NCBI RefSeq assembly: GCF_001983935.1
Contig: NZ_CP017641.1
Coordinates: 4,526,001-4,590,000, forward strand
Origin: Fuerstiella marisgermanici
Lineage (GTDB): Bacteria; Planctomycetota; Planctomycetia; Planctomycetales; Planctomycetaceae
Length of the DNA: 64,000 bases
Direction of reading: 5' to 3'
Shown here: in pieces, positions 1-7,883 of the stretch
How the letters are laid out: every line of letters starts with the position of its first letter
How positions within the stretch are numbered: the first letter of the stretch is position 1
The notes under the pieces: model-generated
The model's database searches: none
Seen by the model: the letters and a program-made list of their open reading frames with translations, nothing else
What the model was told of the DNA's origin: nothing
Program-made: the position numbers and the translations under genes

Positions 1-130
1 AATTTACCGCGGCGGCACGGAGAACGCTGAAGAAGCCAGACTGACTTTCTCCGTGAACTCTGTGTGTCCGTGGTTGAATTGAGATTATGTAACTTGAGGT
101 GTCCCGCGTTGCAGGACGTGCAAAAGTTCA
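1..130. other. intergenic sequence at window edge
   Basis: No convincing reading frame or RNA gene is visible in the first 130 bases. The stretch is AT-richer than the following genes and probably belongs to the spacer after a gene outside the window. Confidence 0.4.
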
Positions 131-163
131 ACAAAAAAGCCCTCAGGAAACCTGAGGGCTTGG
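131..163 (-). terminator. rho-independent terminator, minus strand
   Basis: A perfect 11-bp stem (137-147 with 151-161, arms AAGCCCTCAGG / CCTGAGGGCTT) closes on an AAA loop. A run of A on the + strand at 133-138 becomes the U-tract when read on the minus strand. No annotated minus-strand gene lies just upstream (right) of it, so it must end a short transcript coming from about 162-300. On the + strand there is no T-tract after the hairpin. Confidence 0.75.
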
Positions 164-345
164 AAAAGTTCGATTCTGTGTTCCTCAGGCAAGTCAGACT
201 TCGCTGCTGACAATAATGTCGCAGATGCTAATGATCTGAATGCCGATAATTTCGTGCGTCACTAGTCGCTCGCTTGCCTGGCTGGAACAATGCGGATGCT
301 AATCGGTTACGCTCACAGCATCAACAATAACGCCATGAAACCCTT

Positions 346-460
346 AGACTTACAGCGAATCTCGCTGACTTGTGGCCGCAGAACAGGCGTTTCGGACAAT
401 GAAGGCTGTTTCTCGCGAGCCCGAACCGTCCACGGCAAAAGGAGAACTGCTCTCGTGACA
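346..460 (+). repeat. leader repeat element, copy 1
   Basis: About 110 bases are shared at roughly 83-85% identity with the reverse complement of 7700-7806. The most conserved part includes the small palindrome CAGCG-AATCT-CGCTG (353-367) and the stretch around the internal ATG at 399. Each copy sits directly before a gene for a protein with a membrane or export segment. Confidence 0.75.
372..458 (+). CDS. conserved 28-aa leader peptide (copy 1)
   Basis: This short frame starts at GTG 372 (or at an internal ATG at 399, giving a peptide beginning MKAVSREPEP) and stops at TGA 456-458. A diverged copy lies on the minus strand at 7701-7784. Across 27 codons the copies differ at 14 bases. Nine of these are third positions and eight of the nine are silent, which is what selection on a peptide would give. 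Copy 1 begins VAAEQAFRTM and ends STAKGELLS. The TGA overlaps the GTG start of the WD40 gene (GTGA), with GGAG at 441-444 placed for that downstream start. No family is recognised. A coupled leader peptide is my inference; a duplicated regulatory RNA is the alternative. Confidence 0.4.
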   Translation: MAAEQAFRTMKAVSREPEPSTAKGELLS

Positions 461-2617
461 GACGACGGACGAACCAGTTCACGTAGCCCGAATCGCGGCA
501 CTTTGTGGGTGGTCCGACAGCAGACTGACCTTCAGCAACTCCCGCTGCGGCTCGCCTGCAGAAAACCGCCTGCCCGTCGCGAATCCCGCATTACAACCGT
601 TATTCTGCTGGTCCTGGCGTTGCTGTTGTCCTTCGCAGTCAGGCCAGGTGAAGCGGCGGACGGGGAATTGGTGCGTCTGCCGCGAGGAGCCGTTCAGCGG
701 CTGGGGACGACTCATTACCGGCATCCCGGCCGCGGGAAACAGCTTCACTTTGTGGCAAAGAGCAACCAGATCGTCATCTGCTCAGAAACTCACGGACCGC
801 AGATTTTCGACGCCCTGACTGGCCGCCCTCTCAGGAAAGCGGCTCCCGGAGCCATTGGACGGTCCCTTCTGAGTGCCACCCGCGACGGTAAAATTGCGAT
901 TCTGACAAGACGGCCCGATCTGGTGGATGGCACGCACGCAGTCGACTTTCGCATGCGCCGCGGCAACGGCGGGATCGCATTCAAGTGGAACGAACCGCCC
1001 AGCATCAGGACTCGGCGCATGGCGTGCTCACCCGACGGGAAGTTGGTGGTGACCGTCACGAGTCTCGGCCATCTGACGATGCGAGACGTCAGCACCGGTG
1101 AGATCACAACGCAGTCGAAGATCGCAGGAGCGGGCATTCGGTGTATCGACTGGTCGGCGGATGGTCGCTGGATTGCGTTTGCGACTCGAAAAGGCGTCGT
1201 GCTGTGGGAATACGCGAACTCCAACGCGCCCCCCAAACTGATCCAGGAACTCGGTAGACACCCCGTCGATTCACTGCGGTTTTCTCACGACAGCACTCTG
1301 TTGGCCATCGCGAATTCCTCCGACACACACGTGCAGCTGTTTAGTCTGACAACTCAGTCCATCATGGGCGAAATCACGACGGCAAGAGATTCGAGCCATC
1401 GCGACAGCCTTTGTTTCTCGCCGAATGATAAACGGCTTTACGTCCCCAACCTGTTCGAAAAATGTATCGATGTGTTCGACGTCGACACCGCTGAGCAAGT
1501 CGATTGCTTCGAAGCTGAGACGGTGGCACCGAGCGTGGTGGCGATGTCGGACGATGGCACGCTACTGGTCGCGGCAGGGGATGAGACTCCGTTTGTCGTG
1601 TGGGATGTCGCATCGAAGGAACGCGTCAGTGATCGAATTCCAGGACATCGTGCGGTACCCGCCGTCATGGAATTCAGCGACGACGGAAAGTTGCTGGCAT
1701 CAGGCGACGTGGCAGGGACGGTGAACGTTTGGGACGTCAACTCTGGAAGCATCATCGCGAAGTGCCAACACAAGCAGCCACCGCGAGGAACGTCTTCCGT
1801 GCTGGCGTTGGCGTTTTCACCGGACAGCAAACTGGTGGCATCGTGCGGCCAGGACAACGTGATTCGCGTATTGCACAGCGACACCGGCGATTTGGTAAAA
1901 ACGCTGCCGGGCCACGGCACGGGCGGCGGCGTTACGATTACAGAACTGGCGTTTTCACAAAACGGGAAGCAACTTCGATCTTACGGCAGCGACGACAAGA
2001 TCCGACGCTGGACGGTGGGCGACGAAACCCCGCTGTCTTCACTCTCCATTCCGTACAAGTCCAGCTACGAATGCTGCTTCGACCGCAAGTCAGAGCGACT
2101 TTTCCTTCGTACGACAGCGGGCCTGTTCGTTTACGATTTACAGACGGGTAAGGAACAGGGCAAATTCCTTCCGGAACGGCCGAAAATTCGACATGGTGTC
2201 CTTCTGCCCGACGCAGAGATGCTGGTCGGAAGTTCGAACAAGTCTCGTGAGTTTGCCCTCAACGCGCGTCGGCCGGGAGTAATAGTTCGGGAAGAATCGG
2301 TTGTTGACAGCATGTTGCAGTGGCACCCATTCAGCGGACAGACCCCCTTGGATCAGAAAGAACTTTCGGGCACTGTCACCCAACTCAGCGCGTCGCATGA
2401 TGGGCAATGGCTGGCCGTTTGTAGCAGTGAACACGGCACCGATAAGCGGTCAATTGTCAACATCTGGGACACGAAGTCCCGCCAACCGATTCGCAGAGCT
2501 GCCAGTATGGACGTTCAGAAGATGGCACTCAGCCCCGACGGACGTTTCCTGGCGACAAGCTATGCTGACACGTCGATTTTGCTGTGGGAGATCGCAAAAC
2601 TACAGCGTGCGGAGTGA
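455..2617 (+). CDS. WD40 repeat protein, exported or membrane-anchored
   Basis: The reading frame is open from 290, but I place the start at GTG 455: it has GGAG ten bases upstream and overlaps the stop of the leader peptide. This gives 720 aa. A hydrophobic segment at about residues 46-60 (VILLVLALLLSF) follows a basic stretch and precedes APG/AADG-type residues, so it reads as a long planctomycete-type signal peptide or anchor. The rest is a run of WD40-like blades with recurring FS-DG-LLA and VWD/IWD motifs, the best at about residues 440-520 and at the C-terminus (LLWEIAK). WD40 propellers are protein-interaction scaffolds; no enzyme domain is seen. It is convergent with the next gene. 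Confidence 0.8.
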   Translation: MTDDGRTSSRSPNRGTLWVVRQQTDLQQLPLRLACRKPPARRESRITTVILLVLALLLSFAVRPGEAADGELVRLPRGAVQRLGTTHYRHPGRGKQLHFVAKSNQIVICSETHGPQIFDALTGRPLRKAAPGAIGRSLLSATRDGKIAILTRRPDLVDGTHAVDFRMRRGNGGIAFKWNEPPSIRTRRMACSPDGKLVVTVTSLGHLTMRDVSTGEITTQSKIAGAGIRCIDWSADGRWIAFATRKGVVLWEYANSNAPPKLIQELGRHPVDSLRFSHDSTLLAIANSSDTHVQLFSLTTQSIMGEITTARDSSHRDSLCFSPNDKRLYVPNLFEKCIDVFDVDTAEQVDCFEAETVAPSVVAMSDDGTLLVAAGDETPFVVWDVASKERVSDRIPGHRAVPAVMEFSDDGKLLASGDVAGTVNVWDVNSGSIIAKCQHKQPPRGTSSVLALAFSPDSKLVASCGQDNVIRVLHSDTGDLVKTLPGHGTGGGVTITELAFSQNGKQLRSYGSDDKIRRWTVGDETPLSSLSIPYKSSYECCFDRKSERLFLRTTAGLFVYDLQTGKEQGKFLPERPKIRHGVLLPDAEMLVGSSNKSREFALNARRPGVIVREESVVDSMLQWHPFSGQTPLDQKELSGTVTQLSASHDGQWLAVCSSEHGTDKRSIVNIWDTKSRQPIRRAASMDVQKMALSPDGRFLATSYADTSILLWEIAKLQRAE

Positions 2618-2669
2618 CGAAGAAACCTGCAATCGAATGCCTTGCATTTGCGCCTTACTGGTACACCCA

Positions 2670-5192
2670 TCATGGCAATCCGTTCAGCTTGCGAATCACC
2701 CATTCGGTCATCAGCAGCGCGAAAAACAGAAGCAGGATCGACCAGTGATCCCACAGAGTTTTTTCCTGCACGACGTTGGCTGGCATGTCGTCAGGACGCA
2801 GCAGGTCGGGTAGTTCCTGCAGTTGCCACGGCTCAAGCATGCGTCCGCCTGTGGCTGTCGCAAGTTGCTGCAGGAAGTCTCGGTTGCAACTGATATTCGC
2901 CAATTCCGTAGACAAGCGCCGCTGCACGACCAATTCAGATTCAATCGATTCGTCCAATTTGAACCGCGCATTGCTGACCTTCAACTTGACTCGATAGCTG
3001 CCTGCTTCCAGCTCAGCCAGCCGACCGTGATATCGTTCGGGAGTCGACGGCATGGGCGACAGCTGCAGAGTTCTCGGCCGCTGAGATGCCGACGCCTCAG
3101 CGTTCGGTGAAGCAGGTGCGTCGTCGAGTGATTCGACCGTCACTTCAATCAAAGCATCCTGAAGCTGCGCCGCAACGTTTGGATTCCAGCGGACTGAAAT
3201 GTCGACGCCTTCGGACTCATCGATGATGACGTCGGATAGAGTCATCCGCACCTGATCGTTGCCCGCCGCCGATTTGTTGCGAGCCGCCCAGCGGACCACC
3301 TGCCCCCAAAACTGATGATGCCAACGATCGCCCGCTCGCCGACGCCAGCGCCATGTGCTGTCTATGCCGGACCACACCACCTGACCGAATCCGTAGTATT
3401 GATGCACCACGGTTGCCATGTCTCGAGCGTCAAGATTCATACCTTCGATATCAACGGCCGCCCAGACAGACGCCACTGGTTTGGGAATTCCAACGTAGGC
3501 CCACGGATGGCCGGGCAGGGTGGCGAGTGTCGTTTGGTTTTCGTTGCTGTTGGGATCGCTAAAATCAAACAGCGTTAGATCACTGGCCTGCGCTGTCGGT
3601 TGCAGCCGAAACTCGGTCGGCAGTTCATCGGGCAACGTGCGTCGAATGCGTTCCGCGAGCTGTTGTTTGGCGTCGCTGACGGGCAACAATCGTTGCAGCG
3701 TGGCCGACTGATAACTATGCGGCATGAAGCGGCGGCCGGGTAAGACCATCAGCGTCAAACTTTCGTCTGCAACGGCTTGCTCGACCGCCTGCCAAAACGT
3801 TTCTGGAAGGTCGGTTGGATTCACATCACCGACAATCAGCATATCGGTGTCGGAAAGTTTCTGCTTTAGTTCTACGGCTTCCGGCAGTTGGTTGTCCAGG
3901 AAAGGCCGGTTCAGCAATTGAAGGAATGGCTGGCGGAATAATATCGTCGACAGTTCGATTCGCTTGTCGCGTTCAAGAGCACTCATCAAGTAGCGAAATT
4001 CCCACCGCGCGTCGCCTTCGACCAGCAGCACTTTCGCTTTGCTGTCGACCACGGCCATGGTGAAGTCGCGTGAGTTATTATCTTCGCGAATTTCTCCGCG
4101 ACGTATGTCGGTGGCGATTGTGTATTCGTGGTTACCAGCCTGTTCAGTGGGAATTGCAAATTCGACGTCAAATGAATCCGCCGCCACGGTAACGGTTTTC
4201 TGGTCGACGGCGTCACCATCTTTCAGCAGACTGACCGTCACGTCGTCGCCCGCAAAACCACTGGCCGCAATCGTGGCTTGAACCTGAGCGTTATCATTGA
4301 GAAAAACGCTTTGAGGAACCTGCACGGATGCGATGGAAAGATCGCGGGGCGACAACGCAGAACCGATCGGCACGCAGTAGACGGGAACTCCCATACTTTT
4401 CAGCCGTGCGGCTTCTGTCGCCGTATCGGCCGTCACGGTTTGCCGACCATCGGTGAACAGCACGATCCCCTGCACCTGGCGGCCGTCCTGTTGAGCGATG
4501 CTGTTGGCCAGCAGGCCGATGGCGTCCGTCCCGCCGGGCCGCAGTTCTTTGCGATCAGAATCCAGCAGCTCCTGCAACTGCTCACCAGCAACGCGTTGCT
4601 GATCGGTGCCGAAGACCTGCAGGTCTGTTTCGAGTTGTTCTTTCAACTTTGGCAGAAGGTCATTCGGCTTTGACAGCAACAACCGGCGCACGAATTCCGT
4701 GCGACTCATCGCTCCCAATTCCGAAAAAACGCCTTCCACGTGGCGGTGCCGAATGTTGCCGAGGTCCGCGTCTCCGTTGCCCCAGTCTGGTTGCTGTCCG
4801 GAATCGTACGCGGAAATCCATTCGTCAAGCAGTCCTGCGGTAGCGTCGTTGCCCAGCATTCCCAATGCCTGAGCCCATCTCAGCATTTCTGCCGGAGCGG
4901 CGTGGCGGTCGGCGGTTTCCATGCTTTCGGAAACGTCGAAGCCGATGACGAGCCGAGCTCGACGATCTTCGTCCCACGTCTTCGTAAGCACGGGCTGCAG
5001 TAGAGTAATCAGTAATAAAAACAGGACGAGAATCCGCAGGCAAAGCAGAGTCCGGCCGACAGCGGGTGATACCAGCCTGGCTTCGTACTTCCGCAACACA
5101 GCAAACAGCGCGACAGCCAGCACGATCGCGGCAAAGACGGCCAGCGTCCACGCGAATGATTGAGTGCCGGAAAGAATGAGCCGCCAGTTCAT
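2670..5192 (-). CDS. VWA and GATase-like membrane protein
   Basis: This 840-aa protein has two N-terminal TM helices (about residues 15-35 and 45-67). A von Willebrand A domain begins at VIGFDVSESME, with DxSxS, a TDAIGLL threonine and FTDGRQ giving a complete MIDAS. A CARDB/Ig-like stretch follows, then a class-I glutamine-amidotransferase-like domain around KVLLVEGDARWEFRYL, an Ig-like segment, and a C-terminal TM helix (HWSILLLFFALLMTEWVI). This BatA/DUF4159-like architecture is common in planctomycetes and usually sits near MoxR/DUF58 genes, which are absent here. The active-site Cys-His-Glu of true amidotransferases is not evident. The role is probably a surface or periplasmic chaperone-like scaffold. 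Confidence 0.8.
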   Translation of the reverse strand: MNWRLILSGTQSFAWTLAVFAAIVLAVALFAVLRKYEARLVSPAVGRTLLCLRILVLFLLLITLLQPVLTKTWDEDRRARLVIGFDVSESMETADRHAAPAEMLRWAQALGMLGNDATAGLLDEWISAYDSGQQPDWGNGDADLGNIRHRHVEGVFSELGAMSRTEFVRRLLLSKPNDLLPKLKEQLETDLQVFGTDQQRVAGEQLQELLDSDRKELRPGGTDAIGLLANSIAQQDGRQVQGIVLFTDGRQTVTADTATEAARLKSMGVPVYCVPIGSALSPRDLSIASVQVPQSVFLNDNAQVQATIAASGFAGDDVTVSLLKDGDAVDQKTVTVAADSFDVEFAIPTEQAGNHEYTIATDIRRGEIREDNNSRDFTMAVVDSKAKVLLVEGDARWEFRYLMSALERDKRIELSTILFRQPFLQLLNRPFLDNQLPEAVELKQKLSDTDMLIVGDVNPTDLPETFWQAVEQAVADESLTLMVLPGRRFMPHSYQSATLQRLLPVSDAKQQLAERIRRTLPDELPTEFRLQPTAQASDLTLFDFSDPNSNENQTTLATLPGHPWAYVGIPKPVASVWAAVDIEGMNLDARDMATVVHQYYGFGQVVWSGIDSTWRWRRRAGDRWHHQFWGQVVRWAARNKSAAGNDQVRMTLSDVIIDESEGVDISVRWNPNVAAQLQDALIEVTVESLDDAPASPNAEASASQRPRTLQLSPMPSTPERYHGRLAELEAGSYRVKLKVSNARFKLDESIESELVVQRRLSTELANISCNRDFLQQLATATGGRMLEPWQLQELPDLLRPDDMPANVVQEKTLWDHWSILLLFFALLMTEWVIRKLNGLP

Positions 5193-5487
5193 TCGCAGAT
5201 TAGTTTCACGGATACGGTTTTCTGTTGAGGCGGGCTGGGAACTGCAGAATTTGGAGACAGGAAGCCGCGCTGATGACGAAAGCCAACTTTCGGGCGACTA
5301 TCTTACCGCGCTCGCACGCTGAGCCTAGGCGCAGTCCCGGAATTCGAAATTTGCGCAGGAACTCGTGAGCCGCAAGGCGCTGGCCGCGGGCTTTTCGTTC
5401 CACAGGCGGCTGGCATCTTGCCGCTCAGATAATAACGGAACAGAGCATGGGCTGTGCTGCATAAACCGTGACACGCCCCATGCGCGC
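5193..5487. other. intergenic spacer without recognised gene
   Basis: About 295 bases between the VWA gene start and the regulator terminator. The open frames here are short and lack domain-like composition. The spacer should hold the promoter of the VWA gene, but no confident -35/-10 pair is seen. Confidence 0.4.
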
Positions 5488-5541
5488 ATAAAAAAATGCC
5501 ATCGAAAGTTCGTTCTTTTCAGAGCGAACCATCCGATGGCA
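5488..5541 (-). terminator. rho-independent terminator of HTH-receiver gene
   Basis: Read on the minus strand, TGCCATCGGATGGTTCGCTC pairs with a downstream arm ending in CGATGGCA, followed by seven U. The outer eight base pairs are perfect (5497-5504 with 5533-5540). It lies about 45 bases after the stop of the HTH-receiver gene. Confidence 0.85.
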
Positions 5542-5587
5542 TATTTCAGGTTCAGCACCGCAAGCGATGCTGTTCCAAATCAGCTGG

Positions 5588-6160
5588 CTAGGCCAACTGC
5601 TTTCTGCGATTAACAAGCGTTCGAATTCGTTCGGCCAGCAATGCTGAGTCGAACGGCTTACGAAACGTCTCATTAAAGACCGTACGGTCGAAACCGGACG
5701 CATTGTCTTCATCACTCAAAAGTCCAATCAGAACGGTTTCTTCGTATTCACCGTTCTTTTTCAGGTTCTGAGCAATCATCAGGGCTTCTTCGCGGCCCAT
5801 AACAAAGTCAATCACCACGCAATCGGGGTGAACAGACTCTGCCTGGATGCCGGCTTCAAATCCACTGGAAGCAGTGTCGATCTTAAAGTCATCATTAGCC
5901 ATCATTTCGTCAAGACTCGATCGAGTCATGCCGTCTGATCCAACTAACAATATCTTACCCATCGCTTCGTCTTCCAACTCACCGAGAGGCATTCCATGTT
6001 CCTTAAGGAAGCGAATCAAATGTTCGCGTGGAATGCGTCGGTCCTGTGAGCCAGGAATTCGATAGCCGCGAAGTCGTCCGGAGTCGAACCACTTCGAGAC
6101 CGTTCGCGGGGCAACTTTACAGATCTTAGCTACCTGTCCAGTAGTGAAGATCGTTTTCAT
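5588..6160 (-). CDS. excisionase-type HTH plus receiver-like regulator
   Basis: The start is at ATG 6160 because GGAG (6169-6172) lies eight bases upstream; a longer frame from 6175 would run through that site. The protein is 190 aa. Residues about 1-55 form a MerR/excisionase helix-turn-helix (FTTGQVAKICKVAPRTVSKW ... RRIPREHLIRFL). Residues about 65-185 are a receiver-like domain. The candidate phospho-acceptor Asp (VVIDFVMG) and Lys (FRKPF) are kept, but the acidic pair is reduced to GSDG. DNA-binding first and receiver second is the reverse of usual response regulators. It is a single-gene transcript with its own terminator; no histidine kinase is nearby. Confidence 0.82.
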   Translation of the reverse strand: MKTIFTTGQVAKICKVAPRTVSKWFDSGRLRGYRIPGSQDRRIPREHLIRFLKEHGMPLGELEDEAMGKILLVGSDGMTRSSLDEMMANDDFKIDTASSGFEAGIQAESVHPDCVVIDFVMGREEALMIAQNLKKNGEYEETVLIGLLSDEDNASGFDRTVFNETFRKPFDSALLAERIRTLVNRRKQLA

Positions 6161-7041
6161 GGGCGGGCTCTCCAATCAATTCTCACTTCACAACCCGGAA
6201 TCCCATCCTGAGATACCGGATCGTCACCCCCTACTGTCCGATTACGGAAGACCACTCGAATAAATCCGAACAATCAATACGTCGTGTGACCGCAATCAGG
6301 TTACGGGTCGGGGAAGTGACAGGGGTCCAATGCGAGCTGCGTGCGGGCAGCCCTGTACCATCACATGGCACATTGGGGCGGAAGGACATCAGAGAACGAG
6401 GCACTCACGCCCGGAAAACCGGATGTGCGTACACACTGGCAGAATCCCTTCTGCACGGTCGAATTCTTCAATCCCCCCTTGGCGAACGAGCCGGTCGTGT
6501 TTCCTGGCCTCCCTGCAACAAGCATCGGGTCGCTTGTTGCCACAACAGGTGACTTTCGCCTGAGCTTAATTTCGTCACGCGGATAGGGACGACTTTAACC
6601 TTCTTAACAGACGCACCCGACCTGCCGCCTGATCCTGAAGCACCACCTGCACCAAACCCAACACCTGAAGGCCTTGCCTATCTTCCACACAACACGCAGT
6701 TGCGGGTCAGAAGGTACAGTTCACCGCCGGTTAGTCGCTGCCATCGTCGTCAGAAGTCGCGACCGGCAGAGTCACCGCAAATTGCCTGACCAGAACAGCC
6801 GTTGCAGGTCAGTCGCAAAAATAATTGCGATTTGTCGCCGCCGCTGTGCCGTGACGCTCTGAGGCAGGGCATACCAGAGCTTGCGGCGCTCAATTCGGCC
6901 ATTCGTTTCGCCGTTCATCCCGACAAAACTCCCGGAGCGGCAATACGTGCTGAAGCAATCAGCAGATCGACCGCTGGCCATGACACAATAGCGTCGTAGA
7001 GGGAAAACTCGCAGCACTTGATCACTTGTCCAGTGTTGCGT
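6161..7041. other. long apparent gene desert
   Basis: About 880 bases with no frame I can support. Both strands carry only short open frames with no motif, membrane segment or ribosome-binding site. I looked for tmRNA, SRP RNA and RNase P signatures and did not find them. A proline-rich frame around 6605-6690 could be remains of a decayed gene, but this is weak. Confidence 0.4.
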
Positions 7042-7302
7042 TCAGAGATCTTCGACGCGGCGACGTTCAGCCTCCGTCAGATCCAGGCCTCTTAGCTGTG
7101 CATGAGCGTGCTGGTCAAGGAGCTCGAAGAATTCCGTGATTGCCTGCTGAGGGTACATCGCATGAAATGAAAGCCAGACGACATGCTTCCCGTTATTCAT
7201 CACCATCGTGAGAGCGATTCTTCGGCTGCATTCAATTCTTTCACTTGCCTCGCGCGCTCCTGACTTTTCAATGGATTTTTGGCCGCTTCGTGGTGTCGGC
7301 AT
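7042..7302 (-). CDS. C-terminal half of a stop-interrupted membrane protein
   Basis: This 86-aa frame begins with the codon immediately after the TAA of the preceding ORF and in the same frame (7305-7303 TAA, 7302-7300 ATG). It is therefore what would be made by reading through that stop. It has no membrane segment; its second half (RIALTMVMNNGKHVVWLSFH, then a helix) looks like the strand-strand-helix end of a small beta domain. It lacks a clear ribosome-binding site of its own. I favour one ~205-aa gene broken by a nonsense mutation; a separately translated gene or programmed readthrough is possible. Confidence 0.5.
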   Translation of the reverse strand: MPTPRSGQKSIEKSGAREASERIECSRRIALTMVMNNGKHVVWLSFHAMYPQQAITEFFELLDQHAHAQLRGLDLTEAERRRVEDL

Positions 7303-7821
7303 TTAGCGTTCAGCGAATGTCCTGGGAGCTCCGAACGTAGTCACCTTCAACTCGTCGAACCGAATAACGGAACGGCCACACCGCATCCCCCGTTCGAAAA
7401 CGCCGAGTCGGGTCCGAAGATGGGCGATCCGGCTGAACCGCGCGGCCAGCATAGTGATTGGAATCGCCAGCCCAAACGCCACAACGAAGCCCACAACAAC
7501 GCTCTTGAAATAAACGCCCGATGCGATAGCTGCAACAGTGACGGCCAGAAACGCGCAAATCGACAAGGTTGACACCACACAGCCGTTTGTTGAAGTCGTG
7601 GGCGGATTCGCAGACTTCACAATCTCCTGCAGCGGAAGCGGTTCCCATGCCCCGAGCATGGGGCCGAGAATGAGTCCAACTTCTTCGTCGGTCTTGGCGG
7701 TTAGAGCAGTTTCCCTATTGTTGTTGACAGTTCGGGCTCGTGGGAGACAGCCTTCATCGTCCGAAACGCTTGATCCGCGGCCACAAGTCAGCGAGATTCG
7801 CTGGAGTGGCGACATTCGCAC
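7303..7821 (-). CDS. two-TM protein, N-terminal half, start uncertain
   Basis: The open frame runs from a GTG at 7821 (172 aa), but its first ~40 codons lie over the leader repeat. The first downstream ATG is at 7659 (118 aa). The body has two TM helices (LSICAFLAVTVAAIASGVYF and VVVGFVVAFGLAIPITML) followed by a beta-rich segment (GVFERGMRCG, IRFDELKVTTFG) typical of small membrane proteins with a cytoplasmic PH-like domain. The frame then hits a lone TAA and continues in the next ORF. In leader copy 1 the downstream gene starts with GTG; the aligned codon here is ACC, so the original start may be lost too. Confidence 0.5.
   Translation of the reverse strand: MRMSPLQRISLTCGRGSSVSDDEGCLPRARTVNNNRETALTAKTDEEVGLILGPMLGAWEPLPLQEIVKSANPPTTSTNGCVVSTLSICAFLAVTVAAIASGVYFKSVVVGFVVAFGLAIPITMLAARFSRIAHLRTRLGVFERGMRCGRSVIRFDELKVTTFGAPRTFAER
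7700..7806 (-). repeat. leader repeat element, copy 2
   Basis: Reverse-complement counterpart of 346-460, lying between smc and the interrupted two-TM gene. Just upstream is a perfect 8-bp inverted repeat, CTGGAGTG at 7801-7808 with CACTCCAG at 7819-7826, which overlaps the edge of the element and is not present in copy 1. Confidence 0.72.
7701..7784 (-). CDS. conserved 27-aa leader peptide (copy 2)
   Basis: GTG at 7784 to TAA at 7701, with an internal ATG at 7757. The peptide begins VAADQAFRTM and continues KAVSHEPELS before ending GKLL. It is the paralogue of the + strand frame at 372-458, with mainly silent differences. The upstream in-frame TGA (7790-7788) is conserved in both copies, so the peptide is not the tail of a longer duplicated gene. 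Whether it is translated is unknown. Confidence 0.4.
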   Translation of the reverse strand: MAADQAFRTMKAVSHEPELSTTIGKLL

Positions 7822-7883
7822 TCCAGCCGTGTTGTTTCAATACTTATCGTCGATCTACGTTCCAACCGGCCGCGATGCAAACC

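Noticed and set aside
6375-6400. GGCGGAAGGAC motif, possible SRP RNA tetraloop region
   Set aside because: The flanking sequence does not form the SRP hairpin and lacks the conserved symmetric loop; likely chance.
6286-6586. Short + strand frames in the 6.2-7.0 kb desert
   Set aside because: No ribosome-binding site, motif or conserved composition; several frames compete with equal weight.
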